From positions 46,234,888 through 46,298,887 of the forward strand of contig OZ020488.1 of assembly GCA_963971405.1 (NCBI GenBank): a stretch of DNA of 64,000 nt, written 5' to 3'. How positions within the stretch are numbered: position 1 is the first letter of the stretch; each line of letters starts with the position of its first letter. A program made the translations under genes and the position numbers. Of the stretch, positions 11,545 through 23,100 are shown piece after piece. The notes below the pieces were generated by a model. It was not told the DNA's origin. It searched no databases and was given only the letters and a program-made list of their open reading frames with translations. The DNA comes from Psococerastis gibbosa (taxonomy: Eukaryota; Arthropoda; Insecta; Psocodea; Psocidae).

Positions 11545-11735
11545 ATGTAGAGTAGTGGTAACGACTCCGACTTCACCCGAAGGGTTGTTGGTTCGAGTAC
11601 CACACTTGCTACATTTTCTGGCCATGCTTCGGAGAGCATGTAAAGCTGGCGGCCCCGGGCCTTCCTAGTTTAGTGTAAGAGTGGGCTTTATAGCCCTAAC
11701 TCCGCTAGGTAGAATTAGTAATAGAACAAAAGAAG
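11545..11735 (+). repeat. SINE-A copy (tRNA-like head plus conserved tail)
   Basis: The head has a box A-like TAGAGTAGTGGTAACG and a box B-like GGTTCGAGTACC. The body reads CTGGCCATGCTTCGG, CATGTAAAGCTGGCGG, CCCGGGCCTTCCTAGT, GTGTAAGAGTGGGCTTTATA and ends in AGTAATAGAACAAAA. Copies with the same order lie at 37012 (minus) and 49947 (plus). The internal promoter layout points to a tRNA-derived SINE copied by RNA polymerase III. Confidence 0.7.
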
Positions 11736-12262
11736 TCAACATTTATAAATTTATTTATAACAAAACAATACGATATATATTTCCTTTAAATTATACAATA
11801 CATGTAAAGTATAAGATAAAATCGTCAGAGTATCGTCAAAGTCAGGTAGTTCTGTCATTGTGATTGTGCTAGTGCCTCAGTGACAGTGTAAAAAGCTTTC
11901 TCTAAGAGATGGTTTCCAAGCAATTAAGGGAAGTTAGAAGCATTTCTCGCCGCTCTCAGTTCAATCGAGAGTTTTCTAAGGTAGGCGAAACCTTGTAGTA
12001 TAGGATCCAGTCGCTCACACTTGGCTGTGCGTGGCGCTGGCCTTACAAGGTCGCCCCGTTGCCTCGTGTTGTAGGTGTGAGTGTCCCCGTTTTGTTTAAA
12101 TTTCCCCCCACCTCTCAGGCTTTAAGATATGTAAGATGCAGCTAAATATGTACAGACTTATTTTATTTTTCAATTTCAAAGATGTATGAATTTTTGTATT
12201 TTCTCGGCGATGAGACAATATGTTGGCTGTGTGGTGCACTGCAGTACGGCCGTTGTTTGCTT

Positions 12263-12395
12263 TCCTATTTATTCGTTAGTATTAGGAAAGCTTTTCTGAT
12301 TTCGAAATTTCAACCAGCAACACAAAAAAACTGGTTTTCACGAAATGTCCGCCTGTTCAATCGTCGGTTTGTGGGCTAACTACGCGATGGATTTT
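12263..12395 (+). repeat. R2 interspersed repeat, fragment
   Basis: TTCCTATTTATTCGTTAGTA, AGGAAAGCTTT, GGTTTTCACGAAATGTCCG and GGGCTAACTAC follow the order seen in the fuller R2 copies. Confidence 0.55.
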
Positions 12396-12606
12396 GATTA
12401 CATTAAAATGTAGGTAAGCAAAGTCATGTGTCGGAACCATTTTTTTTATTTTTATTTTTTTATTTCTTTTACTGATGTGGAGGAATATCAATTCTACAAT
12501 GCTTTCCTTAATATAAAGATATTTATTTTGAACATGGAATGTAATATTCAGGGACGGCGAGCAAAAAGTGAGGCGGTTGATTTACGGTTTTAACCCCTTA
12601 TGAGAA

Positions 12607-12733
12607 ATGTGCGACTGGGAATGGGAATTTAGTGAGGAGGACTTGGACCGACGCCAAGTGTGCAACAAGTGCAAGCAAATCCAATTGCAATCCTGTATGC
12701 ACTGCAGTAGATGCAACAGTATGCATGTTGCAG
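12607..12733 (+). CDS. Candidate first coding exon, cysteine-rich, unknown protein
   Basis: An ATG at 12607, two codons after an in-frame TGA, opens a 42-codon frame that ends at a good splice donor (GTATGTAC at 12734). The peptide has an acidic start (MCDWEWEFSEEDLDRR) and then VCNKCKQIQLQSCMHCSRCN, which contains CxxC, CxxC and a further CxxC-like spacing of a zinc-binding type. I do not recognise a family. No partner exon was identified: the intron phase would be 1, and the next clear exon downstream (tetraspanin, 17154) begins in a 5' leader with its own ATG. It could be a chance open frame or part of a mobile element. Confidence 0.25.
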
Positions 12734-13010
12734 GTATGTACGTATAAGTTACAACGGCCGGCGTCATGGAATTTGAGACTCAAATACTATGTTCAGAGTC
12801 TGCGTAAATTTTAGTGCCACTGAAGAAGTGGACAGCAGTTGCTGACGAAGCGATTGTACATTTCAATTTAAAATTGACCACGATGATATTATATACAGTA
12901 TGTAACAATGTTTCGTTACATAAATATACAAGCTTAGGACATTTGATTTTTGGTTCCATACTAAGCTATACATTATAGGATTATATGGTATATATGACAC
13001 TGACCCACAA

Positions 13011-13083
13011 GGGCTTGTGGTCCAGAGGTTCAGATGACACCCCGGTTAGGCGTAGATCGTGGGTTCGAATCCCGCCAAGCCCA
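13011..13083 (+). repeat. tRNA-like SINE head (degenerate, tRNA-Thr-like)
   Basis: A 72-nt unit folds much like a tRNA. The acceptor stem GGGCTTG/CAAGCCC is perfect with discriminator A. The T-arm GTGGG-TTCGAAT-CCCGC contains a perfect box B. The anticodon stem has one mismatch, and C replaces the invariant U33 before GGT. The D-stem has only three pairs. A T-tract follows, as at pol III terminators. The defects and a related head at 24655 argue for a SINE or tRNA pseudogene, not a working tRNA. Confidence 0.6.
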
Positions 13084-13091
13084 GTTTTTTT

Positions 13092-13235
13092 CCATATCCT
13101 CTAAATTTGGTTATACTAAGCAAACCTAGCGGAGTTCGGGCTATTTAAAGCCGGCTTTCTTACACTCAACTAGAAGGACCCGGGACCGCCTGCTTTCCAC
13201 GCCCTTCGAAGCATGGCCCGAAATATAATAAAAGT
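13092..13235 (-). repeat. SINE-A tail copy, inverted relative to the adjacent tRNA-like head
   Basis: The reverse complement gives GGGCCATGCTTCGAAGGGCG, GCAGGCGGTCCCGGG, CTAGTTGAGTGTAAGAAAGC and the CTAGGTTTGCTTAGTA end of SINE-A. The head is missing. It points towards the tRNA-like unit at 13011-13083. Confidence 0.6.
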
Positions 13236-13559
13236 TGACTTGATAAAATATTACACACAAAAAACACATAAAATTATGTCATGACAGGTCGTCCAAACAA
13301 TGGAATCATTCTCTTGTGTTCTATTAATTTTAATTTCCCGCGCACATTTTAACACCGTCACATGACATGCACCTTCCTAAAATTAAACCCCAGTATTAAA
13401 TAAACCCCGGTAGTATTATAATCAGAAATTGCCATAATCGGACAGCTGAAGTCATTTATATTTTCAATTAGGCTACATAGCGTAGTACAGAGGAAAAGTG
13501 GGGTCGACGTTAGTGCGGAATGTGTTGTGCACTATGATACCATTTACAAGGGAGGAAAA

Positions 13560-14100
13560 AATCACCGCCCTGGGGTCTGCGCTTACATGAAATCTCCCTA
13601 TACACCTGATCGGCCAGAAAGGGAGATCAAGATGGCGACCAATGTTTGAATTCCGGAAAATTTCTTCACAACTTTTCATTTCATGACCCCCTGAGCCTAA
13701 AACCACCCTCTGTTCAAAATGTTATATATACATATTATATATACAATACTGCATAGGTGTATGTATTTCTGTATATCGATTTTAGGAAACACTCTAACTT
13801 CTGTAAACATCATCCGATTTTGATGAAACTTGGCACAAAAATTGATCATACAAATGTTTTGATCGAGCTTGTTAATCAGCTAGATCCATTATTTAGTTAC
13901 AAGATGGCGGCCGATTGAAACCATCTAAAATTCATATCTTAGTTAATATTGGTCGCAGAGGAATGAATTAAAATCTGCCTGAAAGACCGTATTATTATTA
14001 CCTACGATAATGGTAATCTACACTTTTTACGACAAATCAACGATTTCAAGATGACGTCCAGTCAAAGTGTAAATAATTTGATATGTAAAAGTATATAGTC
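13560..14100 (+). repeat. R1 interspersed repeat
   Basis: Landmarks in order: GATGGCGACCAATGTTTGAA, TTCATTTCATGACCCCCTGA, GCCTAAAACCACCCTC, a TATA-rich block, TTTTGATGAAACTTGGCACA, AAGATGGCGGCCGATTGAAA, TTGGTCGCAGAGGAATGAAT and AAGATGACGTCCAGTCAAAG. The same order recurs at 14500 and, inverted, at 29060. It is non-coding and of unknown class. Confidence 0.7.
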
Positions 14101-14494
14101 GTCATTGTTTGGAACTAGGGCTCTATATTAGACAGGTATTGTCATCCCCCATTTTTTATCCATTATAAGTCTGGTATATAAGCCAAGCATTGGGTGTTTA
14201 CCTATTTATTATTAGAAATTTATCGTTGTTAATTTATTGTTATTTAAAAAACGTTCTACCAATTAGGGAAGCGTTTAATAAAAAATACTAAAACGTGTTT
14301 TCGCTTTTTTCAATCTTTTACTTTTCTTAAAATTAATTACAATACTTATCATATAGGAAATATAGGGAAAAAATGGCGGATGACAATACCCGGGTATATA
14401 GTGCCTTAATTATTTGGAACACAAGAGTGTTTTGTGTGTTATGTTGTGGTCGGGAAAATAATGAAGTATTTTATATTTTAGGGAGATTAATCTA

Positions 14495-14995
14495 CCTATT
14501 GAGATGGCGACCAATGTTCGACTTTCGGAAAATTTCTTCACAACTTTTCATTTCATGACCCCCTGAGCCTAAAACCACCCTCCGTTCAAAATGTTATATA
14601 TATATATATATGTATATCGATTTTTGGAAACACTCTAACTTCCGTAAATATTATCCGATTTGGATGAAACTTGGCACAAAAATTGATCATACAAATGCCT
14701 TGATCGAGTTCGTTAACCAGCTAGATTCGCTATTTAGTTATAAGATGGCGGCCGATTGAAAGCTTATATAATTCATATCTCAGTCAATATTGGTCGCAGA
14801 GGAATGAATTAAAATCTGACTGAAAGATCGTATTATTATCTACGATAATGGTAATCTACACTTTTTACGACCGACAAATTAACGATTTCAAGATGACGTC
14901 CAGTCAAAGTAAAAATAATTTAATAAGTAAAAGTTCATAGTCGTCATAGTTTGGAACACAAGAGTGTTTTGTGTGTTGATGTTGTGATCGGGAAA
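14495..14995 (+). repeat. R1 interspersed repeat, second tandem copy
   Basis: This repeats the landmarks of the copy at 13560 with a longer TATA stretch (14592-14612). Two same-strand copies 400 bp apart suggest tandem insertion or local duplication. Confidence 0.7.
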
Positions 14996-15032
14996 ATAAT
15001 GAAGTTTTTTTATTTTCTATTACACATAGCGT

Positions 15033-16357
15033 CAGGGGCGTAACGTTGGGCGGGGGGGGGGCACGGTCCAACTTGCCCCCCCCCCCCAGCTCCTTTTGGC
15101 TTTACCCCCCCCCCCCCCAGCTTCGAGCATTGTAAGACGTGGTTCTTACTTCATAGTCCCCTTTGCAGCAATATGAATATAAGCATTCTTTTTTTAGCTT
15201 TGTAAAATCTACAGCTATACTTTAAAACTATTAAAAAATGTGTAAAACTCTACAATTTTTCTATTATATTATCAATTTTTTCTTCAATCCTGCCTTTTTT
15301 TTAACCATATAATATAATAATATATTATAAAAAATAAAAACATTTCTTTCGCCACTCTGGGAAACTTCAAAGTTAGTAGAAAGAGTCACCGCGCGTGAAA
15401 AGCATAATGGAAAACGATGATGTCATTTCTACTTTGGTCCGTTAAGGCCCATCTGTAGGATCTTGGGTGAGGGTAATGGATCGAGTAAATGTGCTTGTGT
15501 TTATTGCTTTCCAATTTATAGGTAGTGTAAGGAAAGCTTTGTGATGGTCCAAATTTTCGATTCCAAGATTTCAGCGGATTTACACGTTTTGAGGTCCCAG
15601 GAACGAAATGTCTGTCTATCGCTCTGTCTGTTCATCGATTTTCGGGCAAACTACTCGGTTCATTTTGATGAAATTTGGCATATACATAGGTTCACAAAAA
15701 TCATACCTCGAGACTATTTTATTTTTTTGGGCTAACTCAATTTGGGGGGGGGGGGGGGGGGGTTATTCTCAAAAAACTCCAAAAAACGTCTAAAAAAATT
15801 ATTTCTCAAAAACGGCTCCAACGATTTCTTTTAAATCCACATTATATATTATATATTTAAGACGTGGTTCCTCCGGTTTGCAGCAATATGAATATTCCTT
15901 TGCTAGCTTTGTAAAATCTACATCTATACTTTACTTTTACTAAAATACCCAAAACTCCACTATTTTCCACTTATATTTTGAAATTTTTCTCACGGGGGAG
16001 ACCCACGAGCCCTGCTCGTTGGTTAAAGTCAATTTTATTTCTATACAATGTACAACGTCGTAATGATAACATTACGATTTATTCCGCATATCCGCAAAAT
16101 ATTATCTGCCTGTGCCCGCAGCCCCACACCAAAGCTTAATCCGCCCATGAATTGAAGTTTGATGTGCCTACGCTATCTTATAATATACGAGTAACACCAT
16201 AATCTATATAAAAAAAAATACACTGAAATTTTTGTAAATGTGTGATTCCGTGATAGGGGAAGCCTATACATGAGAAATATCCTTGCGAAAAGCCTGACGA
16301 CGGCATAAGATTTACTTACTTTTGCCCCCGCCATCATCCTAAAACTTTACGCCTCTG
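15033..16357. mobile_element. Probable hAT-like non-autonomous element carrying G/C tracts and a nested R2
   Basis: The left end CAGGGGCGTAACGTTGGG and right end CTTTACGCCTCTG are mutually inverted in the style of hAT termini. I could not find a matching 8-bp duplication (CATAGCGT against ATCTGAAG). The inside has a long G-tract, two long C-tracts (15076-15090, 15104-15120) and a duplicated block beginning AAGACGTGGTTC (15130 and 15862). An R2 copy lies between the duplicated blocks. There is no transposase frame. Confidence 0.45.
15515..15855 (+). repeat. R2 interspersed repeat, nested copy with poly-G tract
   Basis: It reads AGGAAAGCTTTGTGATGGTC, TTTCAGCGGATTTACACG, TTTTGAGGTCCCAGGAACG, a GTCTGTC-rich stretch, GATGAAATTTGGCATATACA, TTTTTGGGCTAACTCAATTT, a G-tract of about 18, then AAACGTCTAAAAAAATTATT and AACGGCTCCAACGATTTC. 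This order defines the family. Confidence 0.75.
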
Positions 16358-17153
16358 ATCTGAAGCCTCAGTTGGCCTCACTTGCTAGTATACGTAATGT
16401 AAAATATGATGCCATTATGTTGATTTGTTTGCTTTGTACGAGTCTAATTAAGTTAATCCTACTTCTTAATGTGCTGGTATTATTTTTAACAATGCCTCGA
16501 CCAACAGCAGATGTGATGAACCTTTCCCAACATAGCCGTAATGCAATACAATACAAATAGTCCCTGACCAGCCGCAGCCGGAATTGCAAATAATTGTGCA
16601 AAAATATAATAAATTGTAAATAGCCGCCCGAGAGGGTTTTGTACGAAAAAAAGGAGGAGGCACTTAAACTGTCCAGCTCAGGGTCGTACTCATCTAATAT
16701 ATACAGTGACGCGCCAATAAGGTGTTGGAACTTGCAACAAGAGGCAGTCCGTGATGGGCTCAGCTGAGAGGGTCACGTAAAACGTAAAACCAATGGATAA
16801 CAGCAGAAGAAACTATAGTAATGTTACAGACAAGGAAAACCATTTAAATAGCGCGTAAACAAAACAGGCACCATCAAGACTGCTGCCATCTCATTTTTTT
16901 AGCTTAAAATTAAAAAAAAAAATTACCAGACTGTGTCACGAATTTTGAACATCATCGCATCATCTAGACTATTATTGTACTCTGAATATCCGAATAGGTA
17001 CTGGGTAGGTTACGCTTGATTAAGTTCAGTTCAATAGATTTTATCAGTCCATAATTTTATCTTGTACAACGAAGAACGAATAATATTAAGAAATACATAC
17101 ATACCTTCCACAATTTACAAAAAAATGCTGACACGTTTCTTCTTCTTTTTCAG
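16358..17153. other. AT-rich DNA upstream of the tetraspanin, nothing firm
   Basis: No repeat family or coding exon was recognised. An untranslated first exon and the promoter of the tetraspanin should lie here or further left, but I could not place them. Confidence 0.4.
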
Positions 17154-20100
17154 GAATGAATTCGAGGAATGGCTGTCAGCTGTGAAGCCAAGTGTGGAAA
17201 AAGCATTCTCATTTCGTTCACTTTAGTGCACTGGGTAAGTAATAAGTGTACAGAGCTGAACTGGGCCCTTGTGAAAATGTCAAACTTGCCTTTGAAATCC
17301 CTTTTAAGCTTAGAATTCTGTAAACAGGGCATCCGCAAGCGATAGATCCGAAAGGGGAAATGCGAGGACCCTACTTTGCTCATTCTTATTATGGGGTGCA
17401 CGAAGTCAGTCCGATAAATCGTTTGGCTTCAGGATAGCTATACCTAACTACATCATGCATTGGCTACCTCTTACTTTAGTAGAAGACATTGAGCAGCAAC
17501 ATAATAACCAGCAATGGCAATTGGTAGGCTAATGCTTAATTTGGCAATCGGGTAAATCGGCATTTTGTATTTCTATAGTATGCAGTAAAATAATGTAAAA
17601 CGTTCACTTTAAGTAGTGTCACCATGGCCGTGCCCAGGGGGGGGGGGTGGTCCAAGGGGTCCGGACCCCCCCCCATACAATATATCATTTTATGTAAACC
17701 TGTATTGTTTGAAGAATTGGAATACATGTGTTTGTACACTTTGAGAACTTGCATCAATCAAATACGTAAAAAAAGTTTTGGACCCCCCCCCAACAAAAAC
17801 CTGGGCACGGCCTTGAGTGTCACTTCCTATAACTTCTAACTATAGTCGGTGAACTACTCGTACTAGGAGGGAAAAGAACGGTATGACACATATGACCTAT
17901 TTATTACGGTACGATACGGTAGCATCAATAAATCAGTAAATGGACAAATTATTATTCTGATCAGCTATCAGTAAGAGATGCATAGGGTACATAACTTACG
18001 TACAGCTTGTCAAACAATGGCATAGCGATAGAGTTGTCCTCGTGATAAAAATTGAGGAAACAGAAGAGGTTTTCAGTTTTCCCAAACAGCCCGTTGGAAT
18101 GCAAGGTACATGACAACCCTCCAGCACAGCCTCCCAGGGCGCACGATTAGTACCAAGTTACATCCATTCAAGAACGTAGCCAGGATTTTATATGGAATAC
18201 CCCCAGTAAAACGGTGGTTCGGCCCCCCCTCCCCGGAAATTTTTAAGAATTTACATGCAAAAACAAAGAGTTTTAGTGTTTTTAGAGGGAGAAAAAAAAA
18301 TACAGGTGAAACATGAAACAGAACAATACAAGGATTTTTCTTTTTTTTTACATTTCGGGGGGGGGGGGGGCTTCAGCCCCCAAAGCCCCCTCTCTGGCTA
18401 TGTGCCTGCATCCATATCCACAACTTCATTCACGACACCGCACATAGCTACTGGCACTTTCCACAGCGCACATAGTTCTACACAATACGCAATACATTAC
18501 AGATATTAAAAAAAAATTATATTACGGCCACTTACGGCAGGCCGAGGTAGGCTACAGCGCAAGCTTAGTCACGCCTAAGTAGTGAATTCTTCTTCTTCTT
18601 CTGGCTCTACAGCCCTTGATGAGCTTTGCCTTGCTCGACAACACTTCTCCAGTCATCTCGATTTTTTACAACGTTCCACCATTAACGGACTCCCAACTCA
18701 CGAAGGTCAGTTTCTAACTCATCCTTCCAGCGTTTTCGAGGAAGCCTAAGTCGTGAGTACATCATTCAACTTCCTTGCAAGGCATTACTGGACCGAAGAT
18801 ACCCCTAACTTAAGGGCCATCACCATGAAGTCCTTTACTTCCGTGACCGAGTCCCGCAATCTATAAAGTAAATCTATTTTAAGTTAATTTATTACGCTCT
18901 TATTTAATCGAAACTATGTACATATGTTTCTTCTATTTTGACCCCCAACTACCCCCCCCCCCCCCCAAATGTTCTGGATCCATCCCTGAAGCAGAGTCCA
19001 CAATATTGACATTCGTTGAATGTAAAACTTTACCTTGGTGTGCCCAGATATCAGACGTGACGAGTTTGTCAAATTCTTGGTGAGAGAATAATGTAGTGAT
19101 ACAGACGGAAAACTTAGTAAAACACGGGGAAGGTACTTAGCAAAGCTTAGGAATTTAGGTCGGATAAACGATATGTCCCAAAGGTGCCCCTCTGACCACC
19201 AATAAAAGGTATAAAAAATGTAACATCGAATGTAAAAATATAATTTATTTATTATGTGACAATTGACCCCGCTTATGAGCTGATTCAAGCTTATAGAAGG
19301 TCGCAAGTGACGGTTACAAGAAGACGGGCTCACCAAATTGCAGCTTCAGTACGGGCGAGCCTAAAAGGCACTTGCAGAAAAGTAAAACTTAACTGCAGTG
19401 GTACCGGAAAGAGAGGACAATTCCAATCATGTTTGCATACTTTGCCAAAACATAAAACTGTTACGGAAAACTTCTGTTATTCTTTTGAGAGCTAAATCCA
19501 AGAATATAAAGGGCTTACATACAATACATTTTATTTCTCACTGTAAGATTGAAAGTTTTGCGTCTTATTTTGACGGGTTCCATTGGGTAACAAGAGCTCT
19601 AAAAGGGATAATGGTCTGCTAATTTTTGGTATTACTGTAGATATATACAGTATATATTTTTTATAGCTGGCCGGGGGTGCCATTCTGGTGCTGGGAGCGT
19701 GCATCCTCCTGCAGCCCGCCAAACTGTTCCTGTTCAACTTCGTGACATCGGACAAAGTGCACTACAAGGAGTACGGCCTGTACCTGGCCTACTTCCTCTT
19801 CAGCCTTAGCGCCGTCATATTTATTGTCGGCATCTTCGGCTGCTGCGGCGCCATTGAAGAGAACCGGGGACTGCTTGTTGTGGTAAGTGCTTAGTGTAAA
19901 CATCATGTGGCGTCATACAGGGTACCTACGCCAGTACCTGGCTGACTTCCTCGTCAGCCTCAGCGCCGTCATATTCGGCTCTGCGGCGCCAGAGAAGAGA
20001 ATCAGGGACAGCTTGTTGCATGCGATACATGCCGCATGTGTGCCATTGCACCAGCAACAGCTCTCCGGGTAAATTAAACCTTATAAGCATATTAATGTTA

Positions 20101-23100
20101 CTTCGCGGTCATTTCAGAATCATCCTGATATTACTCGGATGTTTGATCTATTTCACTTTACAAACTAAATAACAGTTGTGCGTTAAGAGGACATCGTATC
20201 TAGACTTCGGTCACTCCTACGGCTTGACCCAAAACGTGGTACTAGCCATATACTATATATATACACATATATAGTATAACACTGTATAAGGAGGTGGTCG
20301 AAAATTAGAATTTGGAGATGGAGATGGGATGTTCTCATGGTTGGATTGGTGGACGGGGAGTTTTTGGTTTCATTACTTTATCAACTATCTTCTTAGGAAA
20401 TTCGTTGGCTTGGGCTCCCTCTGAAGGTGAGAATCCTTCGAGTTGCTGGCAGTCGCAGTCAGTTGTCTATTGACGAGGATCTTTGTTCAGGCGACTCTGA
20501 TGTAACATTTGTGTTTCAGTATGTTATGTTACTTCTCCTGACCAACATGGTAGTGGCTGTGTTCACAGTTCACACTGGTGTACCGGGACTTCTGGCTGGC
20601 TGATCTCAACGAACGACATCTTAGCAGTTTTGTATTGGCGAGGATCTTTGCTCAGGCGACTCTGATGTAACATTTGTGTTTCAGTATGTTATATTGCTTC
20701 TATTACTTCTCTTGACCAACATGGTAGTGGCTGTGTTCACACTGGTGTACCGAGACTTCTGGCTGGTCGATCTCAACGAACGACTTCGCAGTCAGTTATT
20801 TACTGACTACGGCCCTCGTTCGGGCAACGAAATTTATTCAGCCTTCACGAATGCTATGGACTTCAGTCAATACAAGGTATGGCGATATAGAGCAACCGCA
20901 CCTCCCCATCACCTTAGACCCCATAATCGCAAAAAAAGACACACGATTTGATACTTTAAATGCAACCTTAAATTTCCAGTACGTTTCTCGTCTCTCCGAT
21001 TTTTTTATAGGTAGCCTACAGTATGTTATTTCATACTGTACAATAAAAAAAAACCTTTAAAGATATGTGATAATTTCCTTTTCTGTGTGTAAGCCCATTG
21101 TAATTGGAGACGAGTACAAGATTCTCTAGCCAAGCTGCTGAGGTGTTTGTGGGAAGGACTGCTGCTAGAGAATAGGTAGTCTCAACAATTCCGTTTTAAC
21201 ATCCCGAACAAGAGCACATACAAACAGTAATAGAACAAAAAATTCAAGATCTATTTATTTATTTTACCCGTATGTAAATACAGGGCGAGACTTCATACAC
21301 AATAACAGTATACGTAATACGTATATGTAAATACAGTGCAAAACTCCATGTTCATGTTCGAATGTTTCTGCCTTATTTATAATACCGTAATGTACGAGAT
21401 GTATGAGATGTATGAGACGAGTTTGGCATTGCTATCCCAATCAACCTATCCGCCCAGTAGTTTCGTATAACAGTGCCACAGCCAGCAAAGTAGCTAGTTT
21501 TCTCAACAAACACATTCGCGAGCTATCAAACTTCACACCCCGCCACAGCGTCAAAAACTCATTCGAGTTGGTTTCCCGCCTTAAGCACCTTTCCTTATCC
21601 AGCAATGCCAAACTCGTCTCTTTCGATGTCAAAAATCTGTTTACTAATATTCCCGTACCCGAAGTACGTAAATTAGTTGCCCAGTCACTCTATCACAATA
21701 ACACCTCGAACAGCCTTATTTCTGAGACCCTCCTTCTGTTAGACACATGCACCCATCAAAACTATTTCCGCTTCAAATCCGACTACTACCAACAAAAAAT
21801 AGGTCTACCTATGGGTTCTTCCCTTTCTCCCCTTCTTGCTGAAATTTTTATGGATAACTTCGAACACAAACTTCTACACAATAAAAATCCCCTAGTTAAA
21901 TGTATATCTTTCTGGACAAGGTATGTGGATGATATCTTCTGCATTTGGACAGGAAGTAACAGACAACTAGACAATTTCTTAAGTTTTATCAACACAATTC
22001 ACCCAAAAATCCAATTTACCATGGAAGTAGAAGAAAACAACTCCCTGAACTTCTTAGACCTCACCATCACCAAAAATAATAGTACCCCAGACTTCAAGAT
22101 ATTTCGTAAAGAAACCCATAGCGATAATATAATCCCTGTTGATTCTTCTCACCCATTCCAGCACAAACACGCAGCATTCCATAGTATGATTTTTCGACTC
22201 CTTAACATCCCTATGAATCAAACCAACTATAATAATGAATTAAATACAATAAAACAAATTGCCCAAAATAACAATTTCAATCTCAACCTAATAGACAGAA
22301 TCCTACGACATCACAAAATCAAACACAACCTCAAACTAATTTACCCCCCAGGGAGCTTAAACCCGGTAACCAATAAATCATATTTCAGGATACAATACAT
22401 AGAAAAAATCACAGAAAAAATTAGTAACCTCATTTCTTCTACAACAGACAAAACACCAGCCCCGTACAATCGCAACAATTTGGCCAATAAACTCATGAAC
22501 TGCAAAACCAAACCAGAAAAAGAAAAAGGCAATGGAGTTTATCGTCTAAATTGTAACGATTGTAACGCAATTTACATAGGCCAAACAGGCAGAAGCTTTA
22601 AAACTAGGGTCAGAGAACATATAACAGGTATAGGAGACACCAACACCAACAGCACATTCGCGAAACACCTTAACTCGGAAAACCACACATTCGATCCTCA
22701 CAATTGGACAGCCCTACACAAAATAAAGAAAAGTTACACTTTAAATTTTTTTGAAAATGTTGAAATCAAAAGAGCTTTACACAATATGGAAAAATTAACA
22801 AACGACATAACATTCACACAATCATCCCCTCTAATAGATCTAGCTAGTAGGTTAGGAATAGGTAACCAGCCACGCCCCCTCCCACCCCCTCCTCCCCCCG
22901 CTCCCAGTCCTATATAAACCAAGGTTTCCTCTCCCTAGTCACATTTGCATCTTCTCCTCGAGTTGAGCAAGTCTCAAATCGCAGATAAGGTGTAACTGTG
23001 CTAGTGGGTTTCCCTCTGTAGATGGCAGTTCTTGCCGAAAGCGCTCAGGGTTTTATACTAACACAAGTGGGTTTCTTAGACAAAGTTAATTTCTTAACGA

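Noticed and set aside
13011..13083. A functional tRNA gene
   Set aside because: The acceptor and T stems are good, but the D-stem is short, the anticodon stem has a mismatch and U33 is replaced by C. Related heads occur in other repeats.
21403..21438. The ATG at 21403 as the start of the Penelope-like protein
   Set aside because: The peptide before IRPVVSYNS does not resemble the family, and the N-terminal domain is absent, so this is host DNA upstream of a truncated insertion.
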